A stretch of DNA of 15,474 nt from the NCBI RefSeq assembly GCF_001889065.1, contig NZ_LWHB01000087.1:1-15474 (forward strand), given 5' to 3'. Both the position numbers and the translations under genes were made by a program. Below are positions 6,159 through 14,437 of the stretch, piece after piece (within the stretch, counting starts at the first letter, position 1; every line of letters begins with the position of its first letter). Below the pieces are notes generated by a model. It was not told where the DNA came from, did not search any database, and saw only the letters and a list, made by a program, of their open reading frames with translations. This stretch comes from Suttonella ornithocola. GTDB taxonomy: Bacteria > Pseudomonadota > Gammaproteobacteria > Cardiobacteriales > Cardiobacteriaceae.

Positions 6159-6371
6159 CACACCACGCGTTACCGCGAACACCCACTGAATCACCAAGAC
6201 ATAACCTTCTCCGAACAAATGTATGCTCAACCCTATAGCTATGCCTTACTTGCTGATAATCCTGTACTCACTCAACTTCTAACCCACATAGATAAACATC
6301 ATTTAGCCTTTATGCAGGAAAAACATCATCAACTTGGCAAACTCACTACGCTTTCACTTAAGCCATCATAA
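6159..6371 (+). pseudogene. 3' stub of an unrecognised gene, 5' end lost at the MITE
   Basis: An open frame enters from the terminal repeat at 6158 and runs about 70 codons to TAA at 6369-6371. It starts HTTRYREHPLNHQDITF and ends HHQLGKLTTLSLKPS. It has the codon use of neighbouring genes and no lesion of its own, but the first in-frame codons derive from the mobile element and no ribosome site precedes an internal ATG. The simplest reading is the C-terminal part of a larger protein whose front was removed by insertion or deletion. I do not recognise the family. Histidine content is high (8 of about 70 residues). Confidence 0.6.
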
Positions 6372-6465
6372 ATCCCGGAATGCGGAAATTGATAACGCCT
6401 TTTTATACTAACATTTCCCTGAAAAATCGGATAAGATACGGCTATCAACAACAAAAGGAGCAAAC

Positions 6466-6696
6466 ATGCTACACGAATACCGTGAACTCATTGCTAAACT
6501 TCGTCAAAACGATAACCACTTTGCACGCTTATTTGACGAGCATAACGAACTAGACGAAGAAATTAACCGCTTACTAAAAGACCCCGTTGCAGTTAGTCGC
6601 TCTGCTGAAATTGAGGAGAAAAAACGTAAAAAACTACATCTAAAAGACGAAATTTATCGTATCTTGAAAGAAAAAGATGCTGAAAGAAACCAATAA
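6466..6696 (+). CDS. YdcH/DUF465-family small coiled-coil protein
   Basis: This 76-residue highly charged helical protein matches the DUF465/YdcH pattern: LRQNDNHFARLFDEHNELDEEINRL in the first half and a basic EEKKRKKLHLKDEIYRIL stretch in the second. Length is typical of the family. Members are cytoplasmic and their function is not established. The AAAAGGAGCAAAC ribosome site just before the ATG is strong. The gene forms its own unit, closed by a good intrinsic terminator before ppk. Confidence 0.88.
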   Translation: MLHEYRELIAKLRQNDNHFARLFDEHNELDEEINRLLKDPVAVSRSAEIEEKKRKKLHLKDEIYRILKEKDAERNQ

Positions 6697-6703
6697 TAAA
6701 CCC

Positions 6704-6727
6704 AGCGCCCTAAACAGGGCGCTTTTT
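6704..6727 (+). terminator. Intrinsic terminator after the ydcH-like gene
   Basis: An 8-bp GC-rich stem AGCGCCCT (6704-6711) / AGGGCGCT (6716-6723), with an AAAC loop, runs directly into TTTTT. It begins 7 bases after the stop codon and separates this gene from ppk. Confidence 0.93.
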
Positions 6728-6769
6728 ACATCTAATCATTATTCTACAAACCCCTAACCACCTTACCCT

Positions 6770-8890
6770 ATGACAGACTGCATCGATTTAACTCAAGCGC
6801 AACCCAAAGAAATTTATCTTAACCGTGAACTCACTTGGCTAGATTTTAATGAACGCGTCTTAGCAGAAGCTGAGCGTGAAGATAACCCCCTACTAGAGCG
6901 CATAAAATATCTTGCGATTGTTAACAATAACCTAGATGAATTTTTTATGAAACGCATTGGCGGGCTTAAACAACAAGTCGGCGCACACATTCATACTCCT
7001 AGCCCAGACGGCAGAACCCCACAAATACAAATCGATGAAAGCTATACCAAAGTTCGCACCATTGAAAAACACGTCGGGAAAATTTGGAAACGACTTTCCA
7101 CAGTGCTAAAAAAAGAAAATATTGAAATTGTGCGTTTTTCGCAACTTTCAAAAACCAAACAAGAACAAATGCGCCAATACTTCGCTGAAACCGTCTATCC
7201 ATTGCTCACTCCGCAAGCCATGGATCCCGCACACCCCTTTCCCTTTGTATCTAACCTCTCATTAAACTTACTGATTAAACTAGGCTATCCCAATAGCAAG
7301 CGAACCTCCATTGCGCGCATAAAAGTTCCTGTTGGACAAGGCTGCAAACGTTTTATTGATACCTATACACCAAATGTATATCGCTTTATTACCTTAGAAG
7401 ACCTCATCATCCATAATTTAGATTTACTCTTCCCTGGCATGAAAGTCCTACAAACCGATATTTTCCGCATTACGCGCAATGCCGTTACCGAAAAAAATGA
7501 AGAAAAAGCCGAAGACCTATTAGAGCTCATTGAAGATGAATTGCGAGAACGAAAATTTGCCCCAATCGTTCGGATGCAATACGCCACAGGCATTGACCCT
7601 ATTCATAAAGGCATGCTATCAGCAGAGCTACATTTAGAAGAAGATAAAGATACCTTTGAAGTGGATGGACTATTGTCAATGCGTGATCTCTTTGAAATTG
7701 CGGCAATCAATCGTCCTGACTTAAAATATCCGCCTCACCATCCCCTGGATCACGAACACTTCTTTGGTGAAGATAACCTCTTTCACGCTATCAGGAAAAA
7801 CGGACCATTTCTTGTTCAACTGCCTTACGAATCCTTTACCAATACCGTTGAACGATTATTAGCCGATGCGAGTAACGACCCCAAAGTCTTAGGCATTAAA
7901 ATGACTATCTATCGCACCTCGTCAGACTCTAAAATCATCCAACATCTCATTGATGCTAGCCGCAACGGCAAACAAGTAACTGTCGTGGTAGAAGTCAAAG
8001 CTCGCTTTGACGAATCCGCAAACATCCGTTGGGCAAACCGATTAGAAGAAGCTGGCATCCATGTTACCTATGGAATCGTTGGGCTAAAAACCCATGCTAA
8101 ACTCATTCACATCATTAGAAACGATTACGACGGTATCCGTCGTTATACCCATATCAGCACAGGGAATTACCATAGCGGCACCGCGCGACTTTATAGCGAT
8201 TTCGGTTATTTTAGTGCAGACCCAGAACTGGGCGCCGACCTAACAGAACTCTTTAACTACCTCACAACTGGTTACACCCCAAACCGGCAATACCATAAAA
8301 TCTTGCCCGCGCCTCGCCACATGAAAGCCGGCTTATTAGCACTAATAGAACGCGAAATCACTCATGCCAACAAACAACAAAAAGCACTCATCCGCCTAAA
8401 AACCAACGCCCTAGAAGACGTTGACATTGTCAACGCCCTCTATCGCGCCAGTCAGGCAGGCGTTAAAGTAGAACTTATCGTAAGAGATAGCTGTCGCCTA
8501 ATTGCTGGTGTACCGGGATTATCAGAAAACATCTCCGTTATTAGCATTGTAGGACGTTTCCTTGAGCATAGTCGCGTTTACTACTTCTACAACGCTGGCG
8601 AAGAAGCCTTTTACATTGGCTCTGCCGACCTCATGCACCGCAATCTAGAAAGTCGGGTAGAAGTCTTAGTATCCATTGAAAAACCTAGCATTAGAGAAAA
8701 ACTTGCACACTTCCTACAAACCCAACTCAACGATTTAGAAAACGCTTGGGAAATGCAAAGCGACGGCAGCTATCGGCGCCGACAAAATCCCAAAAACAAA
8801 CTCAGTAGCCAAGCGCAATTTATTGCAGATGCAAACAAACGCTATAAAAATGCAAGTAAATTACGCCTAAGAAAAACCCGCTCAATATAA
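6770..8890 (+). CDS. ppk: Polyphosphate kinase 1
   Basis: PPK1 reversibly polymerises the gamma-phosphate of ATP into polyphosphate, a membrane-associated reaction linked to stress survival and phosphate storage. The protein has 706 residues, near the family norm. The N-terminal domain shows NRELTWLDFNERVLAEA and NNNLDEFFMKRIGGL. The catalytic core has the autophosphorylated histidine in LKTHAK (His442), the second conserved histidine in FLEHSR (His600), the metal/phosphate-binding STGNYHSGTARLYSDFG and GSADLMHRNLESRVEV. No Shine-Dalgarno sequence is visible before ATG 6770 and no better start exists, so initiation may be weak or need a coupled signal. The usual partner ppx is not adjacent. 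The stop codon lies in the loop of a terminator shared with the convergent VIT1 gene. Confidence 0.97.
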   Translation: MTDCIDLTQAQPKEIYLNRELTWLDFNERVLAEAEREDNPLLERIKYLAIVNNNLDEFFMKRIGGLKQQVGAHIHTPSPDGRTPQIQIDESYTKVRTIEKHVGKIWKRLSTVLKKENIEIVRFSQLSKTKQEQMRQYFAETVYPLLTPQAMDPAHPFPFVSNLSLNLLIKLGYPNSKRTSIARIKVPVGQGCKRFIDTYTPNVYRFITLEDLIIHNLDLLFPGMKVLQTDIFRITRNAVTEKNEEKAEDLLELIEDELRERKFAPIVRMQYATGIDPIHKGMLSAELHLEEDKDTFEVDGLLSMRDLFEIAAINRPDLKYPPHHPLDHEHFFGEDNLFHAIRKNGPFLVQLPYESFTNTVERLLADASNDPKVLGIKMTIYRTSSDSKIIQHLIDASRNGKQVTVVVEVKARFDESANIRWANRLEEAGIHVTYGIVGLKTHAKLIHIIRNDYDGIRRYTHISTGNYHSGTARLYSDFGYFSADPELGADLTELFNYLTTGYTPNRQYHKILPAPRHMKAGLLALIEREITHANKQQKALIRLKTNALEDVDIVNALYRASQAGVKVELIVRDSCRLIAGVPGLSENISVISIVGRFLEHSRVYYFYNAGEEAFYIGSADLMHRNLESRVEVLVSIEKPSIREKLAHFLQTQLNDLENAWEMQSDGSYRRRQNPKNKLSSQAQFIADANKRYKNASKLRLRKTRSI

Positions 8891-8900
8891 CGAGCGGGTT
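8875..8900. terminator. Shared terminator between convergent ppk and VIT1-type gene
   Basis: A 9-bp stem AACCCGCTC (8875-8883) / GAGCGGGTT (8892-8900) has the ppk stop codon TAA in its 8-base loop. On the minus strand it is followed by TTTTTC, a proper U-run ending the transport gene. On the plus strand the tail (TTAATCT) is weaker, so it serves ppk less efficiently or only as a processing stem. Confidence 0.88.
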
Positions 8901-8921
8901 AATCTAACTAGAATACCTATC

Positions 8922-9617
8922 TTAGCCAACGCCAAAATACCAACCGATTAATGCAGTTGAAACTAAAGCAATCACTCCCCAAATAACCGTACGTAAAATC
9001 GCCGGCAATAACGGCGCTCCACCCAACTTAGCAGATAAACTTCCCAAACTGGCAAGTCCTAATAACGTTGCTATTGCTAAAACATAAACAAGCACTGTTT
9101 GTGGCGCTATTAACAACACAAGCAATGGCAAGATTGCTCCCACACAAAAAGCAATCGCACTAGCACCAGCAGCTTGTAAAGCATTCGTTTCAATCACCTC
9201 GCTAATCCCAATTTCATCCCGAGCATGTGCAGCTAAAGCATCATGTTCCATCATTTGTTTAGCCACTGCCTTTGCCAATTCTGGCGCAACACCTCGTTGC
9301 TGATAAATAAACGCCAACTCCGCTAGCTCACCCTCTGGATAATGTTCTAGTTCATTTGCTTCCCTTGTTAAATCCGCTTTTTCAGTATCAGATTGACTAG
9401 AAACAGAAACATACTCTCCTGCCGCCATTGAAACCGCTCCTGCTACCACTGCAGCACAACCCATTAACAGCAAAGTCTGTGCAGAAGTTTGGGCAGCCGC
9501 TAAGCCCATTAACAAACTGGCGACGGAAATTAAACCGTCATTTGCCCCTAAAACACCTGCTCGCAACCAATTATTCCGGTGACTTAAATGTTGCTCTGAA
9601 TGCCGACTAAAACTCAT
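8922..9617 (-). CDS. VIT1/CCC1-family iron/manganese transporter
   Basis: This membrane protein of 231 residues belongs to the vacuolar iron transporter superfamily, which moves Fe(II) or Mn(II) out of the cytoplasm. Five membrane segments are visible, at about 24-42, 47-68, 148-168, 174-194 and 207-228. Helix 1 carries GANDGLISVASLLMG, and the end of helix 2 has AAGEYVSVSSQSD, both hallmarks. The hydrophilic loop between helices 2 and 3 (about 70-145) holds the conserved glutamates (EHYPEGELAEL, KQMMEHDALAAH) that bind metal in the family. It starts at ATG 9615-9617 after GAGG. It is a single gene, convergent with ppk. Iron versus manganese preference cannot be read from sequence. Confidence 0.92.
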   Translation of the reverse strand: MSFSRHSEQHLSHRNNWLRAGVLGANDGLISVASLLMGLAAAQTSAQTLLLMGCAAVVAGAVSMAAGEYVSVSSQSDTEKADLTREANELEHYPEGELAELAFIYQQRGVAPELAKAVAKQMMEHDALAAHARDEIGISEVIETNALQAAGASAIAFCVGAILPLLVLLIAPQTVLVYVLAIATLLGLASLGSLSAKLGGAPLLPAILRTVIWGVIALVSTALIGWYFGVG

Positions 9618-9721
9618 TTATCCTCACTACACCAAAATTAGATGAATAATCTATTGATAAACCAGCGTATCAAACAAATAGCATATTCTCTACCCATCCC
9701 AGCTATAGCCAAATACTGTTA

Positions 9722-10378
9722 CTAAAAATCTATCATTTTAGAGCGTATCTTCTGAATAGCAGCGGGATAATGACTCGCCATCGTCAACCAATAGATTTCT
9801 GTATTTTTAGGGCGAATAGAAATTTCGAATTGGCGAAATTTACTCATTGATTTTCTAGATGCTGTCGCTTGACCCAGCATTAACCAAATTAGCATACTCA
9901 TCCAAAGCCCATGCGTAAAAACCACATGATGCCCATTCGGCAGTTCCTGAAAATAGCGTTGTACCTGCTCTACTCGTTGAACAAACTGACTAAAACTTTC
10001 AGCATCACTACCATCTCTATCATCTGGTGAAAATTCTAACCAATAATCCTCTGCTAACTTTCGTCGCTCTGATAGCGTTTTATCTGCGATACTATCAAAG
10101 CTAAGATAATTAAACTCTTCTAAACCATGAATAACTGTTGGGCATATTTCTGTTATTTCACTTAAAGGCATTGCGGTTTGCTTGGTTCGTAAAAATTTAG
10201 AAATACCAATACTAGTAATATTATTTTTACCTATCCGATTCATTAACCATTCTGCGACTTTTTCAGCTTGACTCTCGCCTAATTCCGTTATTGGAATATC
10301 CCTATTAAGCATAGCTTTTCCACCCGCATTTGCATGGCTTTGTGCATGGCGAACTAAATAAATGTATTTCATATTCAT
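9722..10378 (-). CDS. Histidine phosphatase (phosphoglycerate-mutase-like) family protein
   Basis: The 218-residue protein has the branch-1 histidine phosphatase core: LVRHAQSHAN with phospho-accepting His11 next to Arg10, a second arginine in SKFLRTKQT (Arg64), an acidic residue in GLEEFNYL (about 87-88) and the second histidine in VVFTHGLWMS (His156). These residues fit phosphatase or mutase chemistry on a small phosphorylated substrate, which is not identifiable. ATG at 10376-10378 is followed by a second in-frame ATG two codons later; either may be used, as no strong ribosome site precedes them. It lies 29 bp after glmS on the same strand with no terminator between, so it is probably co-transcribed. 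A functional link to amino-sugar synthesis is unproven. Confidence 0.85.
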   Translation of the reverse strand: MNMKYIYLVRHAQSHANAGGKAMLNRDIPITELGESQAEKVAEWLMNRIGKNNITSIGISKFLRTKQTAMPLSEITEICPTVIHGLEEFNYLSFDSIADKTLSERRKLAEDYWLEFSPDDRDGSDAESFSQFVQRVEQVQRYFQELPNGHHVVFTHGLWMSMLIWLMLGQATASRKSMSKFRQFEISIRPKNTEIYWLTMASHYPAAIQKIRSKMIDF

Positions 10379-10407
10379 ATCAAACTATCTTAAATTCGGT
10401 AACCAAA

Positions 10408-12228
10408 CTACTCTACCGTAACCGATTTCGCTAAATTACGCGGTTGGTCCACGTCGGTTCCCTTTTGTAAAGCCACGTTATAAGCAAATAATTGTAGAGG
10501 AATAACAGTCGCAATACTTGCAGTCAGACTATCTAGCTCGCCCAATGAAATTAAAATGGCTTGTTCGTTTAATGCACGCGTATCCACACGGCTATCAGAA
10601 AATACAATTAACCGCCCGCCTCTTGCTTGCACTTCTTGTAAATTACTCATGGTTTTTTCTGCCAGATGGTCTGCTTGCACAATCGCCACTACAGGCATAT
10701 TTTCATCAACCAAAGCTAAAGGTCCATGTTTAAGTTCTCCACAAGGATAAGCTTCAGCATGGATATAAGCGAGTTCTTTTAATTTTAGCGCCCCCTCTGC
10801 GGCAATTGCATAGCTTTCTCCTCGCCCTAAAAATAAGCATCCATGACGCTCTTTAATCATCTCTGCTGCTTGAGCAACTTGCAGATTAAGCGCAAGCATT
10901 TGTTCTGCAATAGCGGGTAAGCGCTCAAGTGCTGCAATTTCAGGTTGTACATCGTCATTGTTTTGTAATTGTCGAATCAATAACACTAAAATATGTAAAG
11001 CAACTAATTGCGTGACAAATGCTTTGGTAGAAGCAACGCCTATTTCTCGTCCAGCACGCGTTAGCAAGCTATAATGGCTGGCGCGAATTAAAGCACTTTC
11101 TGGAACATTGCAAATCGCCAAATAGTCTTGATATGGTAATTTTTTTGCTTTTTCTAGTGCTGCAAGTGTATCCGCGGTTTCCCCAGATTGTGAGATACTT
11201 AAGAATAACGTATTTTGCGGCACAGTTATCTCACGATAGAGATATTCGCTTGCATACTCTACATGACAACGAATTCCTACTTTTTCTAATTGAGATTGAA
11301 TAACCAATCCAGCATGATAACTGGTTCCACAAGCAATAAGATCAATGTATCGAACGGTCTTTAAGCTTTCCAATAAGTCCGAAGGAAAAGAAGCTAGCTG
11401 TAATTGTTCATGATAAATACGCCCCTCTAAAGTTTCTGCAATCACAGATGGCTGTTCAAACATCTCTTTCTGCATAAAATGTTTATAACCATCTTTACCT
11501 GACACATCTGCTGACTGCTCGCTTTCAACAAGCTCTCTCTCAACAAGCTGATTTTGCGCATCAAATATTTGATATTGTTCTTTACTCAAATGAACCAAAT
11601 CATCATCTTGTAAATAACTAAAAGTGCGCGTTACGGGCAATAAGGCGTAGCTATCAGAAGCAATAAAATGCTCGCCAATCCCAACTCCGATGACTAATGG
11701 TGAGCCATGTCGAATGGCGACTAATTCATCAGGATATTGCGCATGAATAACTGCTAAGGCATAAGCGCCTTCAAGTTGTTTCGTTGTTTCTCGAACAGCC
11801 GTAACCAAATCTTGGGATTTTTGATAATAATAGTGGATTAAATGCGCGACGGTTTCACTATCTGTTTCAGAAGAAAAAGTATATCCTTCTGCTTGTAAGA
11901 ATTGTTTTAGTTCTAAATAGTTTTCAATAATGCCATTATGAACCACTGCAATATCGCCACTGCTATGAGGATGTGCATTTGCTTCACTGGGTGCACCGTG
12001 TGTTGCCCAACGGGTATGGGCAATACCGGCATAACCTATCAATCCTTGTGTTTGTACTTTTTCTTGTAAGGTTTGTACTTTTCCCATTGCTCGGCAACGA
12101 ATAAGTTGATTTTGCTGAATAATTGCCAATCCTGCACTATCATAACCGCGATATTCTAAACGCTTTAATCCCATCAATAAGATTGGCACAATATTACGCT
12201 CAGCAACTCCCGCCACAATTCCACACAT
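10408..12228 (-). CDS. glmS: Glucosamine-6-phosphate synthase (glutamine amidotransferase)
   Basis: GlmS makes glucosamine 6-phosphate from fructose 6-phosphate and glutamine, the entry step to UDP-GlcNAc for peptidoglycan and lipopolysaccharide. The 606 residues show all parts: the nucleophile Cys2 (MCGIVAGVAE), the glutaminase motifs GIAHTRWATHGAPSEANAHPH and SSETDSETVAHLI, then two SIS domains. The first SIS domain has CGTSYHAG (300-307) and SISQSGET (344-351), the second has AEAYPCGELKHGPLALV. The C-terminal DQPRNLAKSVTVE tail is complete. The ATG is preceded by AGGAAAAGAC. The gene is not next to glmU. There is no sign of a glmS ribozyme, which is confined mainly to Gram-positive bacteria. 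The 420-bp upstream region contains palindromes that could control it. Confidence 0.98.
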   Translation of the reverse strand: MCGIVAGVAERNIVPILLMGLKRLEYRGYDSAGLAIIQQNQLIRCRAMGKVQTLQEKVQTQGLIGYAGIAHTRWATHGAPSEANAHPHSSGDIAVVHNGIIENYLELKQFLQAEGYTFSSETDSETVAHLIHYYYQKSQDLVTAVRETTKQLEGAYALAVIHAQYPDELVAIRHGSPLVIGVGIGEHFIASDSYALLPVTRTFSYLQDDDLVHLSKEQYQIFDAQNQLVERELVESEQSADVSGKDGYKHFMQKEMFEQPSVIAETLEGRIYHEQLQLASFPSDLLESLKTVRYIDLIACGTSYHAGLVIQSQLEKVGIRCHVEYASEYLYREITVPQNTLFLSISQSGETADTLAALEKAKKLPYQDYLAICNVPESALIRASHYSLLTRAGREIGVASTKAFVTQLVALHILVLLIRQLQNNDDVQPEIAALERLPAIAEQMLALNLQVAQAAEMIKERHGCLFLGRGESYAIAAEGALKLKELAYIHAEAYPCGELKHGPLALVDENMPVVAIVQADHLAEKTMSNLQEVQARGGRLIVFSDSRVDTRALNEQAILISLGELDSLTASIATVIPLQLFAYNVALQKGTDVDQPRNLAKSVTVE

Positions 12229-12475
12229 GTCTTTTCCTAAATTCTAAAAGGTAAAATTTTAGCGTAAAAATTGCATTTTTAGATGAATTCTTATCCAAAG
12301 ACTTAAGAATAAAATAAGAAAAAATTAAAACTTATTTAAAAAAGAATATCGCTATATCTAAAGTTTATTTATCTTTATTTAAAAATAGGTTGTATTTCAC
12401 TAAAATTTTTATTTTTAATAACAGATAGAACAATAAACCCTGTTAGTGAGAACACTTCTTACTTTCAATAAAAAT

Positions 12476-12491
12476 TTGACAAATATGTCTA
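12476..12491. promoter_or_regulatory. TTGACA-N4-TGTCTA dyad upstream of glmS
   Basis: TTGACA (12476-12481), four bases, TGTCTA (12486-12491): the same architecture as the core of the larger dyad centred 52 bp away, with one mismatch. Placed with that element it suggests a pair of binding sites on the same face of the helix. Confidence 0.45.
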
Positions 12492-12516
12492 ATATTAGAA
12501 ATCACAACCTTAATTC

Positions 12517-12554
12517 TCTTTTTATTTTTGACATTTTTGTCAAAAATAAAAAGA
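12517..12554. promoter_or_regulatory. Perfect 17-bp-arm inverted repeat upstream of glmS
   Basis: Arms 12517-12533 and 12538-12554 are exactly complementary, separated by TTTT. The centre reads TTGACA-TTTT-TGTCAA. The arms beyond the centre are A/T-rich, so it could be a regulator operator or a cruciform. The stem is poor in G/C and has no following U-run on the plus strand, while on the minus strand the arm ends in AAAAGA, so it is not a good intrinsic terminator. The hns gene already has its own terminator between this element and its stop codon. Confidence 0.6.
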
Positions 12555-12601
12555 TTACTTAGATTATCTAATCGGTAATAATCTTTCTACTATTGCTAAA
12601 A

Positions 12602-12630
12602 ATAAAAAAGAGCGTATATCACACGCTCTT
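12602..12630 (-). terminator. Intrinsic terminator of hns
   Basis: On the minus strand AAGAGCGT (12623-12630) pairs with ACGCTCTT (12608-12615) over a 7-base loop and runs into TTTTTTATT. It starts 24 bases after the hns stop codon. Confidence 0.92.
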
Positions 12631-12653
12631 CCCTTTAAGAATTACAGATAGTA

Positions 12654-12959
12654 TTAGATTAGTAAATCTTCTTCTTTTCCACCTTTATCTAAATGCTCAA
12701 GGAACCACTTTGGCTGACGACCTTGTCCTGACCAAGTTTTACCTGTTTTTGGATCAGCATATTTAGGGGCTAAAGAACGACGACTTGGTTTACCACTAAT
12801 TGCTAAGCTTCCACCAGAAAGAATTTCGGCTTGTCTATTTGCCTTATTCAAAATATCTTGAGCACGTTTTTGACGTTGGGCATCAACTTTATTTGCAAGC
12901 TCAACAAAATCATCGTCATTGAGACTTTGTAAAGCATCTATAATTTGTTGTAATTGCAT
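12654..12959 (-). CDS. H-NS family nucleoid-associated protein
   Basis: This is a short H-NS-type protein of 101 residues from the chosen start. H-NS proteins oligomerise along AT-rich DNA and silence genes, often acquired ones. The N-terminal half is a charged helical oligomerisation region (IIDALQSLNDDDFVELANKV onward). The C-terminal DNA-binding domain is clear: YADPKTGKTWSGQGRQPKWF, with the QGR core that enters the minor groove. The start is ATG 12957-12959, which has GGAG seven bases upstream; the ATG four codons earlier lacks a ribosome site and itself contributes that GGAG. It is monocistronic, with its own terminator. Given the AT-rich repeat island elsewhere in the window, such a protein could coat it, but this is inference. 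Confidence 0.93.
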   Translation of the reverse strand: MQLQQIIDALQSLNDDDFVELANKVDAQRQKRAQDILNKANRQAEILSGGSLAISGKPSRRSLAPKYADPKTGKTWSGQGRQPKWFLEHLDKGGKEEDLLI

Positions 12960-12987
12960 TTTTAACTCCATTTATTTGGGATAGATA

Positions 12988-13015
12988 ATAATAAATTAAT
13001 TTATTAAAAAAGCAA
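12988..13015 (-). promoter_or_regulatory. Candidate hns promoter
   Basis: On the minus strand TTGCTT (13010-13015), 16 bases, TATTAT (12988-12993) lie about 30 bases before the hns start. A consensus TTGACA is further upstream (13046-13051) but lacks a -10 at proper spacing. The AT-rich context lowers confidence. Confidence 0.35.
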
Positions 13016-13169
13016 TAACAAATTCATCTTATTTAATTAAAAATCTGTCAAGACTTTCTCTATTCAATTTTCCTACTTCTATGCAAATCATAGCATTCAT
13101 ATACTAACATGGTGTTATATGCCATATAAGAATAATGCTTATAAGGTGTCACGATAATTATCTAAGATA

Positions 13170-13988
13170 TTATTTCTGACAGTTTGGACAATACGCACTT
13201 GCTCGATTCGTAATCACAGTATTTTTAATTAGACCACCACAATTCACACATGGCTCATCTACTCTGCCATAAACTTTTAATGTTTGTTGAAAATAGCCAT
13301 TTGTTCCATCTGGATGAATAAAATCTCGCAAGGTTGTTCCACCTATGGCAATTGCCCGCGTTAATTCATTTTTAATATGTATCGTTAATTTCTCTGCTTC
13401 CTTTTTTGTAATTTTATGCGCAGGACGTTGTGGACGAATACCTGCTAAAAATAAGGCTTCTGTCGCATAAATATTACCTACACCAACAACGATTTTTTGA
13501 TTCATGATATGCGCTTTAATACTGCAACGGCGATGACGCGTACTTTGATAAAGATATTGCGCCGTAAATGCATCCGATAAGGGTTCCAATCCTAATGATG
13601 CTAAAAGTGGATGTGTTTGATTGGGATTGATGACTTCAATATGTCCAAACCGACGCGGGTCATGCAAACGCATTTGTTGTTGCTTTTCTACCGTCAGTAA
13701 AAAGTGGTCATGTTTCTTAAGAGGGGCATTTGGCGCGGTTAAGCGCAAACTTCCGCTCATCCCTAAATGCAATAATAGTGCCTTTTCTGCATCATCTGTT
13801 TTAATTAGTAAATATTTTCCTCGTCGCTCTATCGCAACAATTTTTCTATCTACTAACCCTAACAAAGCTACACTATCAATCATCCAACGTAATTTGGACA
13901 CACGACTCTCAGTAGCAGTAATTTTTTGTCCGATTAAATGGGGAGCAAGTCCAAAACGAGTGGTTTCAACTTCAGGTAATTCAGGCAT
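13170..13988 (-). CDS. mutM: Formamidopyrimidine-DNA glycosylase (Fpg/MutM)
   Basis: MutM removes 8-oxoguanine and formamidopyrimidines from DNA and nicks the abasic site by beta/delta elimination. The 272-residue protein has the catalytic N-terminus MPELPEVETT (Pro2 nucleophile after Met removal, Glu3), the conserved lysine in RRGKYLL (Lys58), the helix-two-turn-helix segment with NQKIVVGVGNIYATEAL, and the zinc finger C247-C250-C267-C270 around NRASAYCPNC with the phosphate-binding arginine at 262. It is complete. Its ATG overlaps the stop codon of the upstream gene by one base (TAATG), indicating translational coupling with the small membrane protein and the GldG-like gene before it. The following 180 bases to hns contain a TTATATG-C-CATATAA dyad (13115-13129) and no clear terminator. 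Confidence 0.97.
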   Translation of the reverse strand: MPELPEVETTRFGLAPHLIGQKITATESRVSKLRWMIDSVALLGLVDRKIVAIERRGKYLLIKTDDAEKALLLHLGMSGSLRLTAPNAPLKKHDHFLLTVEKQQQMRLHDPRRFGHIEVINPNQTHPLLASLGLEPLSDAFTAQYLYQSTRHRRCSIKAHIMNQKIVVGVGNIYATEALFLAGIRPQRPAHKITKKEAEKLTIHIKNELTRAIAIGGTTLRDFIHPDGTNGYFQQTLKVYGRVDEPCVNCGGLIKNTVITNRASAYCPNCQK

Positions 13989-14437
13989 TAGTTTTCTTCA
14001 ATCCAATATTGTACTGGAAGCGCTAAACGTGGCTTTAATTGCTCATTACAAAGATAAGCGGTTTGCTGATGAATGAGTAAATGGGTTTGATTGTAAGGAT
14101 TATGGTCTGCAAATATCCAATCATCTTTACCATTAAATCGTAAAGTAATGCTGGCACTTTCACTATAATTTACCTCTGCAAGCGGATAAGCTATTGGACA
14201 AGCGATTTTTAGCTGCTCTAGCCATTGTCCGAATCTAGGTGCTATTTGCTGCTTAATTTTCCACTCATTATTTTGATAAATAAAATGCAATGTTGCATCT
14301 GCACGAATAACATCGACGCTTTCAATCTGTTGAGGTAGCGGCAAAACAGGATATTTCTGCTTTGAAAAATAGATATTTAAACTTAAAAATAAAATGGCAA
14401 TACTTAGCCATAACAACCATAACTTTTTCATTTTCAT
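13988..14437 (-). CDS. Small membrane-anchored protein of unknown function
   Basis: The 149 residues begin with a basic start (MKMKK) and one hydrophobic segment (about 6-24), then a polar domain of mixed strands and helices, so it is probably an inner-membrane-anchored periplasmic protein. No lipobox cysteine follows the segment. I recognise no conserved motif. Position right after a GldG-like gene suggests a reduced relative of the DUF4340-type proteins often found there, but the length is much shorter than usual and this is only context-based. The ATG overlaps the upstream stop (ATGA, 4 bp) and its own stop overlaps mutM, so it sits in the middle of a coupled three-gene cluster. Confidence 0.75.
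   Translation of the reverse strand: MKMKKLWLLWLSIAILFLSLNIYFSKQKYPVLPLPQQIESVDVIRADATLHFIYQNNEWKIKQQIAPRFGQWLEQLKIACPIAYPLAEVNYSESASITLRFNGKDDWIFADHNPYNQTHLLIHQQTAYLCNEQLKPRLALPVQYWIEEN

Larger units (their letters stand above)
12229..12601. other. AT-rich intergenic region upstream of glmS
   Basis: This is a 373-base gene-free stretch between the glmS start and the hns terminator. It holds two related dyads, described separately, and a small hairpin CTAAAA (12244-12249) / TTTTAG (12257-12262) in the glmS leader. No clean sigma70 promoter for glmS stands out, and no small-RNA gene can be supported from the sequence. Confidence 0.6.

Noticed and set aside
12229..12601. glmS ribozyme or GlmY/GlmZ-type small RNA
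   Set aside because: No ribozyme core is recognisable, the lineage is not one that carries it, and no small-RNA promoter-terminator pair is visible.
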